DNA from: Macrococcus epidermidis
Lineage (GTDB): Bacteria; Bacillota; Bacilli; Staphylococcales; Staphylococcaceae
DNA length: 64,000 bases
Direction: 5' to 3'
NCBI RefSeq assembly: GCF_003259695.1
Contig: NZ_PZJH01000007.1
Location: 1 to 64,000, forward strand
Below the pieces are notes generated by a model. That model saw only the letters and a list, made by a program, of their open reading frames with translations, was not told the origin of the DNA and made no database searches. Position 1 is the first letter of the stretch; every line of letters begins with the position of its first letter. Positions 36,331 to 48,914 of this stretch are shown here, piece after piece. The translations under genes and the position numbers were made by a program.

Positions 36331-36368
36331 TATATATTTAATATATCAGATATATTAAATATATACAA
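36331..36368 (-). promoter_or_regulatory. Promoter of yceI-family gene within a perfect palindrome
   Basis: Bases 36331-36347 and 36349-36365 are perfect reverse complements (17-bp arms, one-base centre; arm TATATATTTAATATATC). On the minus strand TTGTAT (36368-36363) and TATATT (36345-36340) form a promoter with 17-base spacing, so the palindrome covers the spacer and -10. It resembles a MarR-type operator. Confidence 0.75.
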
Positions 36369-36423
36369 GTATAAAAAATATATTATTTTGTTTTTTTATT
36401 TTTTTGATTACCATATGTTTAAA

Positions 36424-36464
36424 ATAAAAAGACAAGATACCTCTTTTACAGATACCTTGTCTAA
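36424..36464 (-). terminator. Terminator of serS
   Basis: Read on the minus strand, AGACAAGGTATC pairs with GTATCTTGTCT and is followed by TTTTTATTTT. Confidence 0.85.
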
Positions 36465-36496
36465 ATTATTTTAAACAATTTATTTTTTTATCCAGA

Positions 36497-37780
<1,284 letters not shown>

Positions 37781-37798
37781 CTAATTTTATTTTTGGGT

Positions 37799-38037
37799 AC
37801 AAAAAAATACCACATCCCCAAAAGGGACGTGGTATTTACGCGTTGCCACCCTAATTAATAGTTAAAACTTTCGTCTCAACTATTCTCTCCATTACATAAC
37901 GGCTCATCACCGGTTTGCCAAACTTTAATTATGGGTAGAATTTCATGTATGTAGTATCATAGCTTTCACCAACCGCTATGTCTCTAAAAATTACCTCAAC
38001 ATTACTTATCCCAAATGACAAATTTATTATCTTATTT
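37799..38037 (-). ncRNA. T-box riboswitch (serine) upstream of serS
   Basis: Read on the minus strand, the leader has the invariant T-box AGGGTGGCAACGCG (37852-37839) followed by a terminator with stem TACCACGTCCC / GGGGATGTGGTA and seven T. An upstream stem I region contains GAAATTCTACC, where UCU (Ser) is a plausible specifier codon. Uncharged tRNA-Ser should stabilise the antiterminator and allow serS transcription. Confidence 0.93.
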
Positions 38038-38043
38038 GATAAT

Positions 38044-38072
38044 ATAGTATCATATAGATATAAGAATGACAA
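38044..38072 (-). promoter_or_regulatory. Promoter of the serS T-box leader
   Basis: TTGTCA (38072-38067) and TACTAT (38049-38044) have 17-base spacing. The -35 box lies in one arm of the inverted repeat GAATGACA / TGTCATTC (38063-38086), which also faces the divergent nnrD gene. Confidence 0.7.
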
Positions 38073-38126
38073 CTATTTATGTCATTCTATAGCGAATAAG
38101 GATATCACATTATAAGGAGAATAATA

Positions 38127-38936
38127 ATGCAAATTATTGAGTCTATCAGCATTCCAAAACGCAAAGTACTTACACATAAAGGGGATTACGGTCGCATATT
38201 GCTCATCGGTGGCAACCAGAATATGGGTGGGTCTATTATGATGGCAGCTCGTGCTTGTGTATACAGTGGTGGCGGACTCACAACAGTTGCTACACACAAT
38301 ACAAATCATACAGCATTGCATTCAAGATGTCCTGAAGCAATGGTATCTGACATTAATGATATAAAACGTCTGACAAAACTAATAGACAATGCAGATAGTA
38401 TTTTAATCGGTCCTGGACTTGGTCTGGATTTCCAGGGTAATAATGTTTTAACATTATTATTTCAACACATTCAGGAACATCAAACGTTAATTATAGATGG
38501 TGATGCTATTACTATATTAAGCAAATTAAAACATCCATTACCGAAATGTAACGTTATCTTCACACCCCACCAAATGGAGTGGGAACGATTAAGCGGCATT
38601 CCTATTGCAGAACAGACACCTGAACGTAACCGTGCTAAAGCTGATGAACTAGGTGCACATGTTATATTAAAGAAACATGAAACAGAATTATATTTAAAAA
38701 GCGGTGATTATAAAATTACTGTCGGTAATGCAGCAATGGCGTCAGGCGGTATGGGAGATGCATTAGCAGGTATTATTGCAAGTTTCCTAGGTCAATTCGA
38801 TACAGAAGAAGCTATTAAACAAGCTGTATTTATTCATAGCTTAATCGGAGATCAATTAGCCCAGGAAATGTATGTTGTACCAGCAAGTCGTATTATCGAT
38901 GAATTACCATATATGATGAAGAAGTTAGAAGCATAG
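38127..38936 (+). CDS. nnrD: ADP-dependent NAD(P)H-hydrate dehydratase
   Basis: A 269-residue ribokinase-fold repair enzyme that converts damaged NAD(P)H hydrate back using ADP. Motifs: HKGDYGRILLIGGNQNMGG at the start, IGPGLGLD, FTPHQMEW and the catalytic SGGMGDALAGIIASFLGQ. No epimerase domain is fused, as in Bacillus YxkO and staphylococci. ATAAGGAG precedes the ATG. It runs toward oriC, against the neighbouring minus-strand genes. A strong terminator follows. Confidence 0.95.
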   Translation: MQIIESISIPKRKVLTHKGDYGRILLIGGNQNMGGSIMMAARACVYSGGGLTTVATHNTNHTALHSRCPEAMVSDINDIKRLTKLIDNADSILIGPGLGLDFQGNNVLTLLFQHIQEHQTLIIDGDAITILSKLKHPLPKCNVIFTPHQMEWERLSGIPIAEQTPERNRAKADELGAHVILKKHETELYLKSGDYKITVGNAAMASGGMGDALAGIIASFLGQFDTEEAIKQAVFIHSLIGDQLAQEMYVVPASRIIDELPYMMKKLEA

Positions 38937-38977
38937 AAAAAAGCAATCCTGAATCAACTGATTCAGGATTGCTTTTT
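38937..38977. terminator. Bidirectional terminator between nnrD and alsD
   Basis: AGCAATCCTGAATCA pairs with TGATTCAGGATTGCT; A run before and T run after. It serves both convergent genes. Confidence 0.9.
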
Positions 38978-39679
38978 CTATTCGCTTGCCTCTATATCTT
39001 TAAGCATTTCCGGATCATTCAAATCATTTTCACGATAATGATTGGTATCCGGCATTTTTAAGATAAAATCTTCCTGCAAGGCAAGTTCAACTTTCACGTC
39101 TTCAATCTCATAATCAAATACATGACCACCTTGTGTCTCATCATCACTTAAATAATGTACATGATAACCGCCAACACCAATACCCATTATAAAATGGGGT
39201 GTATAAAATCCAAACAACGTCCCTTCTGTATCTTGAATATCAAAATAGCCCTGTTCTTTCACTGCTTCGACTAGTTTCGGATAGGGTTGTTGTTGTTTCT
39301 TCACTGATCTTGCTTTAATCAATTTAAATTTACCTGTAATCTTTATTGCATGAAAATAGTTCATACCCTGCATTGCTTTTAATATTTCTTCGTCTAACTG
39401 TTCTTTATTTAAACTACCTTTAAAAGTTAATGTCTTGGTCGGGTTAAAGTCCATCATACTTGCAAATGGTGTTGTTTCTTCAGGTGATACAATACGTACT
39501 TTCCCTGTACTTTCAATTAAGTATGGTGTGCCGTCCAAAACAATCAGTTCACCATTTAAGCCATCCATTGTTCCGATACCATAATTTCCTGTTGAAAGTA
39601 CATCTGACAATTTAAATGTACCTTCAAACATACCTCCTACAAGTGCACCCATTGTTGAATATTGATATAAGTTATTCAT
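38978..39679 (-). CDS. alsD: Alpha-acetolactate decarboxylase
   Basis: A 233-residue zinc enzyme converting acetolactate to acetoin. The metal-binding stretch GVGGYHVHYLSDDETQGGHV carries the three His ligands. The start NLYQYSTMGALVGGMFEGTF is typical. It follows alsS by ten bases with GGAGG in the gap. With alsS it forms the acetoin branch that removes pyruvate without acid formation. In this family of bacteria it is active in late growth on sugar. Confidence 0.97.
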   Translation of the reverse strand: MNNLYQYSTMGALVGGMFEGTFKLSDVLSTGNYGIGTMDGLNGELIVLDGTPYLIESTGKVRIVSPEETTPFASMMDFNPTKTLTFKGSLNKEQLDEEILKAMQGMNYFHAIKITGKFKLIKARSVKKQQQPYPKLVEAVKEQGYFDIQDTEGTLFGFYTPHFIMGIGVGGYHVHYLSDDETQGGHVFDYEIEDVKVELALQEDFILKMPDTNHYRENDLNDPEMLKDIEASE

Positions 39680-39689
39680 CGTTATCCTC

Positions 39690-41357
39690 CTAGTTTGTAG
39701 CGTCTGGTAATAAATCTTCCATTAATTTTGCATTGTTGCTATAATCTACAGGAATATCTACGATAACTGGTCCTTCTTCTGCCATTGCTTTCTTCAGTAC
39801 ATCTTCTAATTCACTAGAGTGATTCACTTTATATCCTTTTGCACCCATAGATTCTGCATATTTAACATAATCAACAGGACCTAAGTCAACTGCTGCACCT
39901 TTACCATATTTACTTACCTGCTGGAATTTAACCATATCATAATAGCCATCATTCCAAATAAGTTGTACGATTGGCGCTTTAAGTCTTACTGCAGTTTCAA
40001 GTTCCTGACCTGAGAATAAGAAACCTCCATCTCCCGCCATAGAAACGATTTTTTTACCTGGTCGGACAATTGATGCTGCAATCGCCCAAGGCAGTGCTAC
40101 ACCTAATGTCTGCATCCCATTTGAGAACAAGAGATGACGTGGTGCATAACTTCTAAAATAACGTGCCATATAAATATATAAAGATCCTACATCTACAGTA
40201 ACTGTCGTTTCATCATCAATTAATTCACGTACTGCTTTAACGATATGTTTAGGATTTACTTTCTCAGCATTCATGTAATCTTCAGGCAATTCATATTTCT
40301 TTTGAATCATATTTGCAATATTTAATAATATTTTTTGAGCATTTTCATCAAGCTGTATATCACCTGGCTCTAATTTTTCATCTAATCGTTGAATTGTGAG
40401 CGCAGTATTACCGATCAATTCCGTTACCGGTGCATAATGATTGTCAATATCACTTTGCACTTCATCAATATGAATAATTGTTTTTTCATTCTCTTTATTC
40501 CAAATCACCGGATCATACTCAATTGGATCATAACCCACTGAAATCACTAAATCTGCATGTTTTAATAATTCATCACCGGGTTGATTTCTAAATAATCCAA
40601 TACGTCCGAAGAAATGTTCTTCTAATTCTCTTGAAATAATGCCAGATCCCTGGAAGGTTTCTACAACTGGTATCGCATTATTCGTCATAAATTTTCTTAT
40701 TGCGGCAGTATTTTCTTCAGATGATGCACGCATACCAAGTAAAAATACAGGTAACTTGGCTTGTTTAATTCTTTCAGCTAAAGTATCAATTTCAAAATTA
40801 GGTGCCGGTCCTAAAACAGGTGGTTCTTTTACTTCTATCGCATTTACCTCCACGTTTTCTGCAGATATAACATCTTGAGGTATACTTACAAAAGCTGCAC
40901 CTTTACGCCCTTCAACACTGGCACGGAATGCATTTGTAACTGCTTCAGAAATACTGTTTGCATCCTGAACTTCAACTGAATATTTAGAAACGTGACTCAT
41001 CAGACCAGCGTTATCTAAAGATTGATGTGTACGTTTTAAACTGTCTTCTCGTTTAACATTACCACCAATCGCAACAACCGGGTCACTTTCAGAATTTGCG
41101 GTCACTAATCCTGTCGCTAAATTGGTTACCCCAGGTCCACTTGTTACAAGTACAACACCAGGTTTACCTGTGATACGACCGATACCTTGTGCAATAAGTG
41201 CCGCATTTTGTTCATGACGTGTCACAATGACTTCGGGCCCTCTATCTTCTAAAACATCAAATGCTTTATCGATTTTCGCTCCAGGTACTCCAAATACATG
41301 TGTCACACCATGATTAATTAATGTATCAACGAATAAATCTCCACCAGATTTTTTCAT
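39690..41357 (-). CDS. alsS: Catabolic acetolactate synthase
   Basis: A 555-residue thiamine-diphosphate enzyme joining two pyruvates to acetolactate. Catalytic Glu lies in [15 protein letters not shown]; the ThDP/Mg motif [18 protein letters not shown] is intact. It is the catabolic AlsS type, as shown by linkage to alsD, and not an ilvB gene with a regulatory subunit. TAGGAG precedes the ATG at 41357. Two cre-like boxes lie upstream at 41451-41486, pointing to control by CcpA. Confidence 0.96.
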   Translation of the reverse strand: MKKSGGDLFVDTLINHGVTHVFGVPGAKIDKAFDVLEDRGPEVIVTRHEQNAALIAQGIGRITGKPGVVLVTSGPGVTNLATGLVTANSESDPVVAIGGNVKREDSLKRTHQSLDNAGLMSHVSKYSVEVQDANSISEAVTNAFRASVEGRKGAAFVSIPQDVISAENVEVNAIEVKEPPVLGPAPNFEIDTLAERIKQAKLPVFLLGMRASSEENTAAIRKFMTNNAIPVVETFQGSGIISRELEEHFFGRIGLFRNQPGDELLKHADLVISVGYDPIEYDPVIWNKENEKTIIHIDEVQSDIDNHYAPVTELIGNTALTIQRLDEKLEPGDIQLDENAQKILLNIANMIQKKYELPEDYMNAEKVNPKHIVKAVRELIDDETTVTVDVGSLYIYMARYFRSYAPRHLLFSNGMQTLGVALPWAIAASIVRPGKKIVSMAGDGGFLFSGQELETAVRLKAPIVQLIWNDGYYDMVKFQQVSKYGKGAAVDLGPVDYVKYAESMGAKGYKVNHSSELEDVLKKAMAEEGPVIVDIPVDYSNNAKLMEDLLPDATN

Positions 41358-41450
41358 AATATTAACGCTCCTAATTAGAATTATATTTTTTACAATTTAA
41401 ATGCTAGTACGAATGCATGCTTACTTCAAATGATACGCCTTTAAAATACA

Positions 41451-41486
41451 TATAAAACGTTTTCAACAATATTGAAGCGTTTTCAA
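41451..41486 (-). promoter_or_regulatory. Tandem cre-like sites upstream of alsS
   Basis: On the minus strand TTGAAAACGCTTCAAT (41486-41471) differs from the CcpA cre consensus WTGNAANCGNWNNCAW at one position. A second copy, TTGAAAACGTTTTATA (41466-41451), differs at two. They are about 100 bases before the alsS start. Confidence 0.55.
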
Positions 41487-41498
41487 TACTGTTCGGGA

Positions 41499-41545
41499 AA
41501 TAAAAAAACTAAAGCACAACTTAAAAATTGGGCTTTAGTCTTTTT
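41499..41545 (-). terminator. Terminator of gyrA
   Basis: Read on the minus strand, ACTAAAGCCCAA pairs with TTGTGCTTTAGT and is followed by seven T. Confidence 0.88.
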
Positions 41546-41548
41546 AAT

Positions 41549-44212
41549 TTATTCTGTTTCTTCTTCGTCTTCAAAAATATCATCGAAAGATGAATTTTCT
41601 AAAATATCTTTTTGAGTGTCATCTTCTTCATCTTCAAGCGTACCAACAACATGGCCGTCTTCAGCTTCAATATCTTCGTTGTTATCTTCTAATGCTTCTT
41701 CTGTTAATGTCGTTTCTTGTTTGGCTATCACTTCACCGGGCAACTTATCTTCGTCAATTACATCGACGTCTTCTTCTTTCTCTACTTTTGCAACGGTCGC
41801 AACAAGTTGTCCTTCACCTAACTTAATTAAACGAACACCTTGTGCTGAACGACCATTTTGAGAGAATTCAGCAACATCTAAACGAATGATTACACCTTGA
41901 TTCGTCACCAACATAATATCTTCGTCACCGTTAACTGTTGTGATACAAACAAGATTACCGTTCTTCTCAGTAATGCTTGCTGTTTTAATCCCTTTACCAC
42001 CACGGTTAGAAATACGGTATTCTGCTTCACCCGTACGTTTACCATAACCATTTTCAGTAACAATCAATACTTCATGTTCACCATTAGATTCAATAACGTC
42101 AAGTCCTATTACTTCATCGCCTTCGCGTAATGAAATACCTTTTACACCTGCAGCTGTTCTTCCGAGTGGACGCAGTTTATCTTCTTCGAAACGGATGAGT
42201 GATGCATTTTTTGTACCGATAATTAGTTGTTTATTACCATCTGTTAAACGTACAGCAATCAGTTCATCGTCTTCTCTAAAGTTAATTGCAATCTTACCGT
42301 TTTTATTAATGCGCGCAAAATGAGAAAGATTCGTACGTTTAATAATACCTTGTTTCGTCGCAAATATAATAAAGGCATCTTCACGTTCTAAGTCTTTCAC
42401 CGCAATCATCGTGCTAATCTTTTCATCTTTTTCCAGTTCTAATACGTTAACGATTGGGATTCCTTTTGATTGACGAGACAGTTCAGGTATTTCATAGCCC
42501 TTAACTTTATATACACGTCCCATATTCGTGAAGAATAATACATTATCATGAGTTGACGTCGTTACCATTTGACTAACAAAGTCTTCGTCCAAAGTATTCA
42601 TACCTTGAACGCCACGTCCACCACGATGTTGTGTACGGTATGTTGATGCTGGTAAACGTTTAATATAGTTATTATGGCTTAAAGTAATAACGATATTTTC
42701 TTCATCGATTAAATCTTCATCTTCTAAATGATCAAATCCACCTGCAGTAATTTCTGTACGACGTTCATCGCCATATTTTTCACGGATTTCAATTAATTCT
42801 TCACGAATAATTTCCAGTAATTTTTCTTCATCCGCTAAGATGGCTCTTAATTCATCGATATATTTCAGTAATTCCTGGTATTCTTCTTCAATTTTGTCAC
42901 GTTCAAGTCCTGTTAATCGGCGCAGACGCATATCTAAAATTGCTTGTGCCTGACGCTCAGAAAGCTTAAATTGTTCCATTAAGCCTGCCATCGCTTCAGC
43001 ATCATTTTTTGAACCACGAATTAAAGCAATAATTTCGTCAATATGATCTAATGCAATACGTAATCCTTCTAAAATATGTGCACGATCTTCAGCTTTCTTC
43101 AAGTTATACTGCGTTCTACGACGAACCACTACTTTTTGATGCTCTAAATAATGATAGATTGCTTGTTTGATATTTAAAACTTTCGGTTGTCCATCAACAA
43201 GCGCTAACATATTCACACCGAAAGATGTTTGTAATGGTGTTAATTTATATAAATTATTTAAGATCACATTGGCATTCGCATCACGACGAACGTCAATAAC
43301 GATACGCACACCTTCTTTTAAACTTGTCTCATCACGTAAATCTGTAATACCATCAATCTTTTTATCACGGGCAAGTTCCGCTATCTTCTCTACTAAACGT
43401 GCTTTATTCACTTGATAAGGAATTTCTGTTACGATAATTGTTTCTTTACCATTAGGACGTGTTTCAATTAAAGTTTTCGCACGCATAATGACAGAACCAC
43501 GACCTGTCTCATAAGCACGTCGGATGCCACTACGTCCTAGTATTAAGCCTGCAGTAGGAAAATCAGGACCTTGAATAAATTCCATTAATTCAGGAATCGA
43601 AATGTCAGCATTTTTACTTAACTCTAACACACCGTTAATCACTTCTGTTAAGTTGTGTGGAGGAATATTTGTTGCCATACCAACCGCAATTCCTGACGCA
43701 CCATTCACAAGCAGGTTTGGGAATCTAGAAGGTAGCACGACTGGTTCACGTTCGTTACCATCGTAGTTATCTGTAAAATCAATCGTATCTTTGTTGATAT
43801 CGCGCATTAATTCCATAGCAATCTTAGACATACGCGCCTCAGTATAACGCATCGCAGCTGCACCATCGCCGTCCATAGAACCAAAGTTTCCTTGTCCATC
43901 AACGAGCATATAACGATAGCTGAAATCTTGTGCCATACGAACCATTGCCTCATAAATTGAAGAGTCACCGTGTGGGTGATATTTACCCATAACATCTCCT
44001 ACGATACGTGCAGACTTCTTATAGGGTTTATCTGGCGTCATTCCTTGATTATTCATTCCGTATAATATACGACGATGTACAGGTTTCATACCATCACGTA
44101 CATCCGGTAACGCACGAGAAACGATTACACTCATCGCATAGTCAAGAAACGAATCCTTCATCTCTTTGACAATATTCTGGTCTTGTAGTTTTGAATCGTG
44201 CTCTAAAGCCAT
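41549..44212 (-). CDS. gyrA: DNA gyrase subunit A
   Basis: An 887-residue type II topoisomerase subunit that breaks and rejoins DNA. Active-site Tyr123 is in [10 protein letters not shown]. The quinolone-resistance region [10 protein letters not shown] has Ser84, Ser85 and Glu88, the susceptible state by comparison with S. aureus. The C-terminal beta-pinwheel carries the GyrA-box-like QRGGKG-type loop (HRGGRGVQG). The last 60 residues are strongly acidic. GGAGGCG precedes the ATG. It lies 27 bases after gyrB. Confidence 0.98.
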   Translation of the reverse strand: MALEHDSKLQDQNIVKEMKDSFLDYAMSVIVSRALPDVRDGMKPVHRRILYGMNNQGMTPDKPYKKSARIVGDVMGKYHPHGDSSIYEAMVRMAQDFSYRYMLVDGQGNFGSMDGDGAAAMRYTEARMSKIAMELMRDINKDTIDFTDNYDGNEREPVVLPSRFPNLLVNGASGIAVGMATNIPPHNLTEVINGVLELSKNADISIPELMEFIQGPDFPTAGLILGRSGIRRAYETGRGSVIMRAKTLIETRPNGKETIIVTEIPYQVNKARLVEKIAELARDKKIDGITDLRDETSLKEGVRIVIDVRRDANANVILNNLYKLTPLQTSFGVNMLALVDGQPKVLNIKQAIYHYLEHQKVVVRRRTQYNLKKAEDRAHILEGLRIALDHIDEIIALIRGSKNDAEAMAGLMEQFKLSERQAQAILDMRLRRLTGLERDKIEEEYQELLKYIDELRAILADEEKLLEIIREELIEIREKYGDERRTEITAGGFDHLEDEDLIDEENIVITLSHNNYIKRLPASTYRTQHRGGRGVQGMNTLDEDFVSQMVTTSTHDNVLFFTNMGRVYKVKGYEIPELSRQSKGIPIVNVLELEKDEKISTMIAVKDLEREDAFIIFATKQGIIKRTNLSHFARINKNGKIAINFREDDELIAVRLTDGNKQLIIGTKNASLIRFEEDKLRPLGRTAAGVKGISLREGDEVIGLDVIESNGEHEVLIVTENGYGKRTGEAEYRISNRGGKGIKTASITEKNGNLVCITTVNGDEDIMLVTNQGVIIRLDVAEFSQNGRSAQGVRLIKLGEGQLVATVAKVEKEEDVDVIDEDKLPGEVIAKQETTLTEEALEDNNEDIEAEDGHVVGTLEDEEDDTQKDILENSSFDDIFEDEEETE

Positions 44213-44239
44213 AAATGGCGCCTCCTTAAAATACTATCT

Positions 44240-46162
<1,923 letters not shown>

Positions 46163-46169
46163 CTAGCCT

Positions 46170-47279
46170 TCAATTAGTCGAAATATGTCCATCAGAAACA
46201 TTAAATAATTTCGCTCTGTTGATTGTTTCATGTTCAATACCATCCACTGATGTTGTTGTTACAAATGTTTGAACTTTATGTTGAATTGTCGTAAGTAAAT
46301 GTGTCTGCCTTAAATCATCAAGCTCGCTTAATACATCATCCAGCAATAGAATCGGATATTCTCCCACTTCCAGATTAATCAATTCTATTTCAGCAAGCTT
46401 CACTGATAAAGCTGTCGTTCTCTGTTGACCTTGTGATCCGTACGTTTGCACGTCAATATCATTGATGGCAAAAGTAATATCATCACGATGTGGGCCAAAT
46501 AAACTTTGTGCACGTTCTATCTCACGTTTACTTTCTTTATTTAGCAATGTAACACAGACTTCAATCATGGCCTGTACGTCATCAATATATTCAAGACTTG
46601 ATACATACTGTAATTTTAAGTTTTCTTTTTGTTTTGTAATACCTTGATGAATAGGTAGGGCAAGTTCCTCCAGTTTTTCAATGAATGATTTACGTCGCTG
46701 CGTAAGTTTTACCGCATATTCCGCAAATTGTTCATTCAATACTTCAAGCATCGTTGTATCATTATTACCTGAGATTTTAAGTTGCTTCAGATGATGATTC
46801 TTTTGTTTGAGTATTCTTTGAAAGTTGGATAAATCATTAAGATAAACAGCAGATATCTGGCCGATTTCCATATCGATGAAGCGGCGTCTTATTTGCGGAC
46901 TACCCTTAACTAAATTTAAGTCTTCCGGCGCAAATAAAACGACATTCATATGGCCGATGTATTCAGTCAGTCGCTTTTGTTCTAAATGATTCACTTTCGC
47001 TTTTTTACCTTTTGATGAAATTGTGAGTGATAATGGCATGACGCCATGTCGGTATGCTAAGTCACCTTCAATATGACTAAATTGTTCACCCCAGGTAATT
47101 AATTCTTTATCATTTGAAGTTCTGTGACTTTTAGCCATCGCTAAACAATATATCGCTTCTAAAAGATTTGTCTTTCCTTGTGCATTAATACCTATCAAAA
47201 TATTTACTTCATCGCTAAAGTCTAATTTGACGGAATCATAATTACGATAATGCGATAAGGATAATGATTTTAACTTCAT
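46170..47279 (-). CDS. recF: DNA replication and repair protein RecF
   Basis: A 369-residue SMC-like ATPase that helps load RecA at gaps with RecO and RecR. Walker A is [13 protein letters not shown]; the ABC signature region is [18 protein letters not shown]; Walker B is [13 protein letters not shown]. Its start overlaps the yaaA stop by one base. Length is typical for the family. Confidence 0.97.
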   Translation of the reverse strand: MKLKSLSLSHYRNYDSVKLDFSDEVNILIGINAQGKTNLLEAIYCLAMAKSHRTSNDKELITWGEQFSHIEGDLAYRHGVMPLSLTISSKGKKAKVNHLEQKRLTEYIGHMNVVLFAPEDLNLVKGSPQIRRRFIDMEIGQISAVYLNDLSNFQRILKQKNHHLKQLKISGNNDTTMLEVLNEQFAEYAVKLTQRRKSFIEKLEELALPIHQGITKQKENLKLQYVSSLEYIDDVQAMIEVCVTLLNKESKREIERAQSLFGPHRDDITFAINDIDVQTYGSQGQQRTTALSVKLAEIELINLEVGEYPILLLDDVLSELDDLRQTHLLTTIQHKVQTFVTTTSVDGIEHETINRAKLFNVSDGHISTN

Positions 47280-47497
47280 TATGCTTCCGTGTAAGTAATC
47301 TTGTAAGTTTCGCCTTCAACTTCTAAAAGATCATCCTGATGAAGCTTCTTACCACGTCTGTTTTCTTCTTCTCCGTTCAACATTACCGGGTTATCCTGCA
47401 GATACCATTTCGCTTGTCCGCCCGTTGAGATAATCCCTTCTGCTTTTAGAAATTGACCTAACGTAATCTCACTATTTAGTTCGACTATATTTACCAT
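47279..47497 (-). CDS. yaaA: S4-domain protein YaaA
   Basis: A 72-residue S4-type RNA-binding protein: [20 protein letters not shown] and [20 protein letters not shown] are the S4 hallmarks. It is conserved between dnaN and recF in Firmicutes. Its role may be in ribosome assembly. GGAGTGAA precedes the ATG. Here it is separated from dnaN by a 3.5-kb insertion, which is unusual. Confidence 0.95.
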   Translation of the reverse strand: MVNIVELNSEITLGQFLKAEGIISTGGQAKWYLQDNPVMLNGEEENRRGKKLHQDDLLEVEGETYKITYTEA

Positions 47498-47576
47498 TCA
47501 CGGTTCACTCCTATTCCATGTCAGTCATTATATAATTATACCTTTAATCATTAAAAATTGCATGTCTTTTCACATA

Positions 47577-47614
47577 AATAAAAACGCTGAATGCTTATCA
47601 TTCAACGTTTTTAT
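47577..47614 (-). terminator. Terminator of the disulfide-bond operon
   Basis: AAAACGCTGAATG pairs with CATTCAACGTTTT around CTTAT, with A and T runs at both ends. It isolates bdbC from yaaA. Confidence 0.85.
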
Positions 47615-47646
47615 TTATGAACATTCCATATTGTTTTTAAAATCCT

Positions 47647-48066
47647 TTATTTTGCATCTGCATTTGATTTTCTAACGAGTAGCATCATCACTGTAATTAA
47701 CAAAAATGCTGTTCCCGCTAAAAACGGAATTGTAATAAAACCAAAATAATTCACATACTGTGTACTACAAGGAACACCACCAACACAAGGTTTGATTGGT
47801 GCAAATCCGGGAATCTTCTGTTCCATATAGTGAATAACTGAAATACAAAACCCGATAACAGAGAATGTCATAATCAAATATTTATAGTGATATGCATTTG
47901 TAAATGCTGCAAAACCAGCAATAATCACTAAAGGATACATTAAAATCCTTTGATACCAACATTTTTCACAAGGTACATAATGCATGATTTCTGAAAAATA
48001 TAAACTACCTAACATCGCAACCAGTGCAATTACCCAGGAAATATAAAAATATTTGGTGTTTTTCAT
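47647..48066 (-). CDS. bdbC: Thiol-disulfide oxidoreductase of DsbB type (BdbC-like)
   Basis: A 139-residue membrane protein with four membrane segments. The DsbB cysteine pairs are both present: CEKC in HYVPCEKCWYQRILMYP and a second pair in KPCVGGVPCSTQYV. It re-oxidises the DsbA-like partner and passes electrons to quinones. Its start overlaps the partner's stop by one base, so the two are made together. Length fits the BdbC family. The quinone-linked Arg in CWYQRIL is kept. Confidence 0.93.
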   Translation of the reverse strand: MKNTKYFYISWVIALVAMLGSLYFSEIMHYVPCEKCWYQRILMYPLVIIAGFAAFTNAYHYKYLIMTFSVIGFCISVIHYMEQKIPGFAPIKPCVGGVPCSTQYVNYFGFITIPFLAGTAFLLITVMMLLVRKSNADAK

Positions 48067-48785
48067 TATTTTAACGCCTTATCAATAGCTTCTGTAACCG
48101 CATCGATGTTCATCGGATCAGCAAGTGCTTTACCGTTAACAATAATTGTTGGTGTAGAAGTGATATTGTGTTTTTGATATAAATCAATATCTTTTTGAAC
48201 AGCAGCTTTCTCACTGTTCGCTTTAATTGCATCAACTATTTTTGCTTCGTCTTTTACGCCTGCTGTTTTAAGTGCTTTCTTAACTGCAGATATCGTTAAC
48301 CATTTATCTTGAGAACCATTATGCGTTTGTAATTTAAATAATGCATCATGGAATGCCCAATATTTATCAGGATCATTTTTTAATACTGTTTCACCAGCAA
48401 GTCCGCCTAAAATTGATTCTTCAGCATGGAACGGTGTATGAATAAAGTAATAGTTTGCTTTCCCTGTATCAAAGTATTTTTTCTTGAGTTCAGGTTTCAT
48501 ATTGCTATCAAAATATTTACATGCTGGACATTTAAAATCTCCAAATTCAATGACTGTAACTTTCGCATCTTTTTTCCCCATCATCGGTTGACCTTTAAGA
48601 TCGACTTTATTAGTGTCCACAGGATCTTTACCTTGATTGTTATTGACTGTAGAATCAACTGTCGATGTGTCGACACTATCTGTTTCAGCTTTATCTTTTT
48701 GCTTCATAATCACCATTGCTGCTAATGCTCCTACAACTAGTAATGTAAGAACCATCGTAAAAATTAATGAGCTTTTATTCTTCAT
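48066..48785 (-). CDS. bdbD: DsbA-like thiol oxidoreductase (BdbD-like)
   Basis: A 239-residue secreted or membrane-anchored thioredoxin-fold protein. The N-terminal membrane segment (about 7-26) is followed by a Ser/Thr/Asp-rich linker and a DsbA domain with CPAC in FGDFKCPACKYF and cis-Pro in TSTPTIIVNG. It should introduce disulfides into exported proteins, working with the adjacent BdbC-like protein. Pilus proteins and other surface proteins are possible clients, but this is not shown. GAGAGG precedes the ATG. A 16-bp palindrome lies upstream. Confidence 0.93.
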   Translation of the reverse strand: MKNKSSLIFTMVLTLLVVGALAAMVIMKQKDKAETDSVDTSTVDSTVNNNQGKDPVDTNKVDLKGQPMMGKKDAKVTVIEFGDFKCPACKYFDSNMKPELKKKYFDTGKANYYFIHTPFHAEESILGGLAGETVLKNDPDKYWAFHDALFKLQTHNGSQDKWLTISAVKKALKTAGVKDEAKIVDAIKANSEKAAVQKDIDLYQKHNITSTPTIIVNGKALADPMNIDAVTEAIDKALK

Positions 48786-48802
48786 CGAATTGACCTCTCT
48801 TT

Positions 48803-48818
48803 ATTGTGTATACACAAT
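48803..48818. promoter_or_regulatory. Perfect 16-bp palindrome upstream of bdbD
   Basis: ATTGTGTATACACAAT is a perfect palindrome about 20 bases before the bdbD start. It looks like an operator. The GTATAC centre resembles GntR-type sites. The half TATACACA also resembles a DnaA box, so chance overlap is possible. Confidence 0.55.
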
Positions 48819-48914
48819 TTGTTATTTATTTTTATATATTTTTAAAATACATAGTATAAATATTATATTAAATAAAATAACAATGCCACAATAAAATAGT
48901 TAATCTTTTGTGAA

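Noticed and set aside
41491-41505. Possible Noc-binding site (GGGAAATA half) upstream of alsS
   Set aside because: Only half of the TATTTCCCGGGAAATA palindrome matches; the other half has no similarity.
41590-42130. Plus-strand frames opposite the end of gyrA
   Set aside because: They are antisense to the acidic GyrA tail; the repeats of Ser/Leu come from GAA/GAT codons read backwards.
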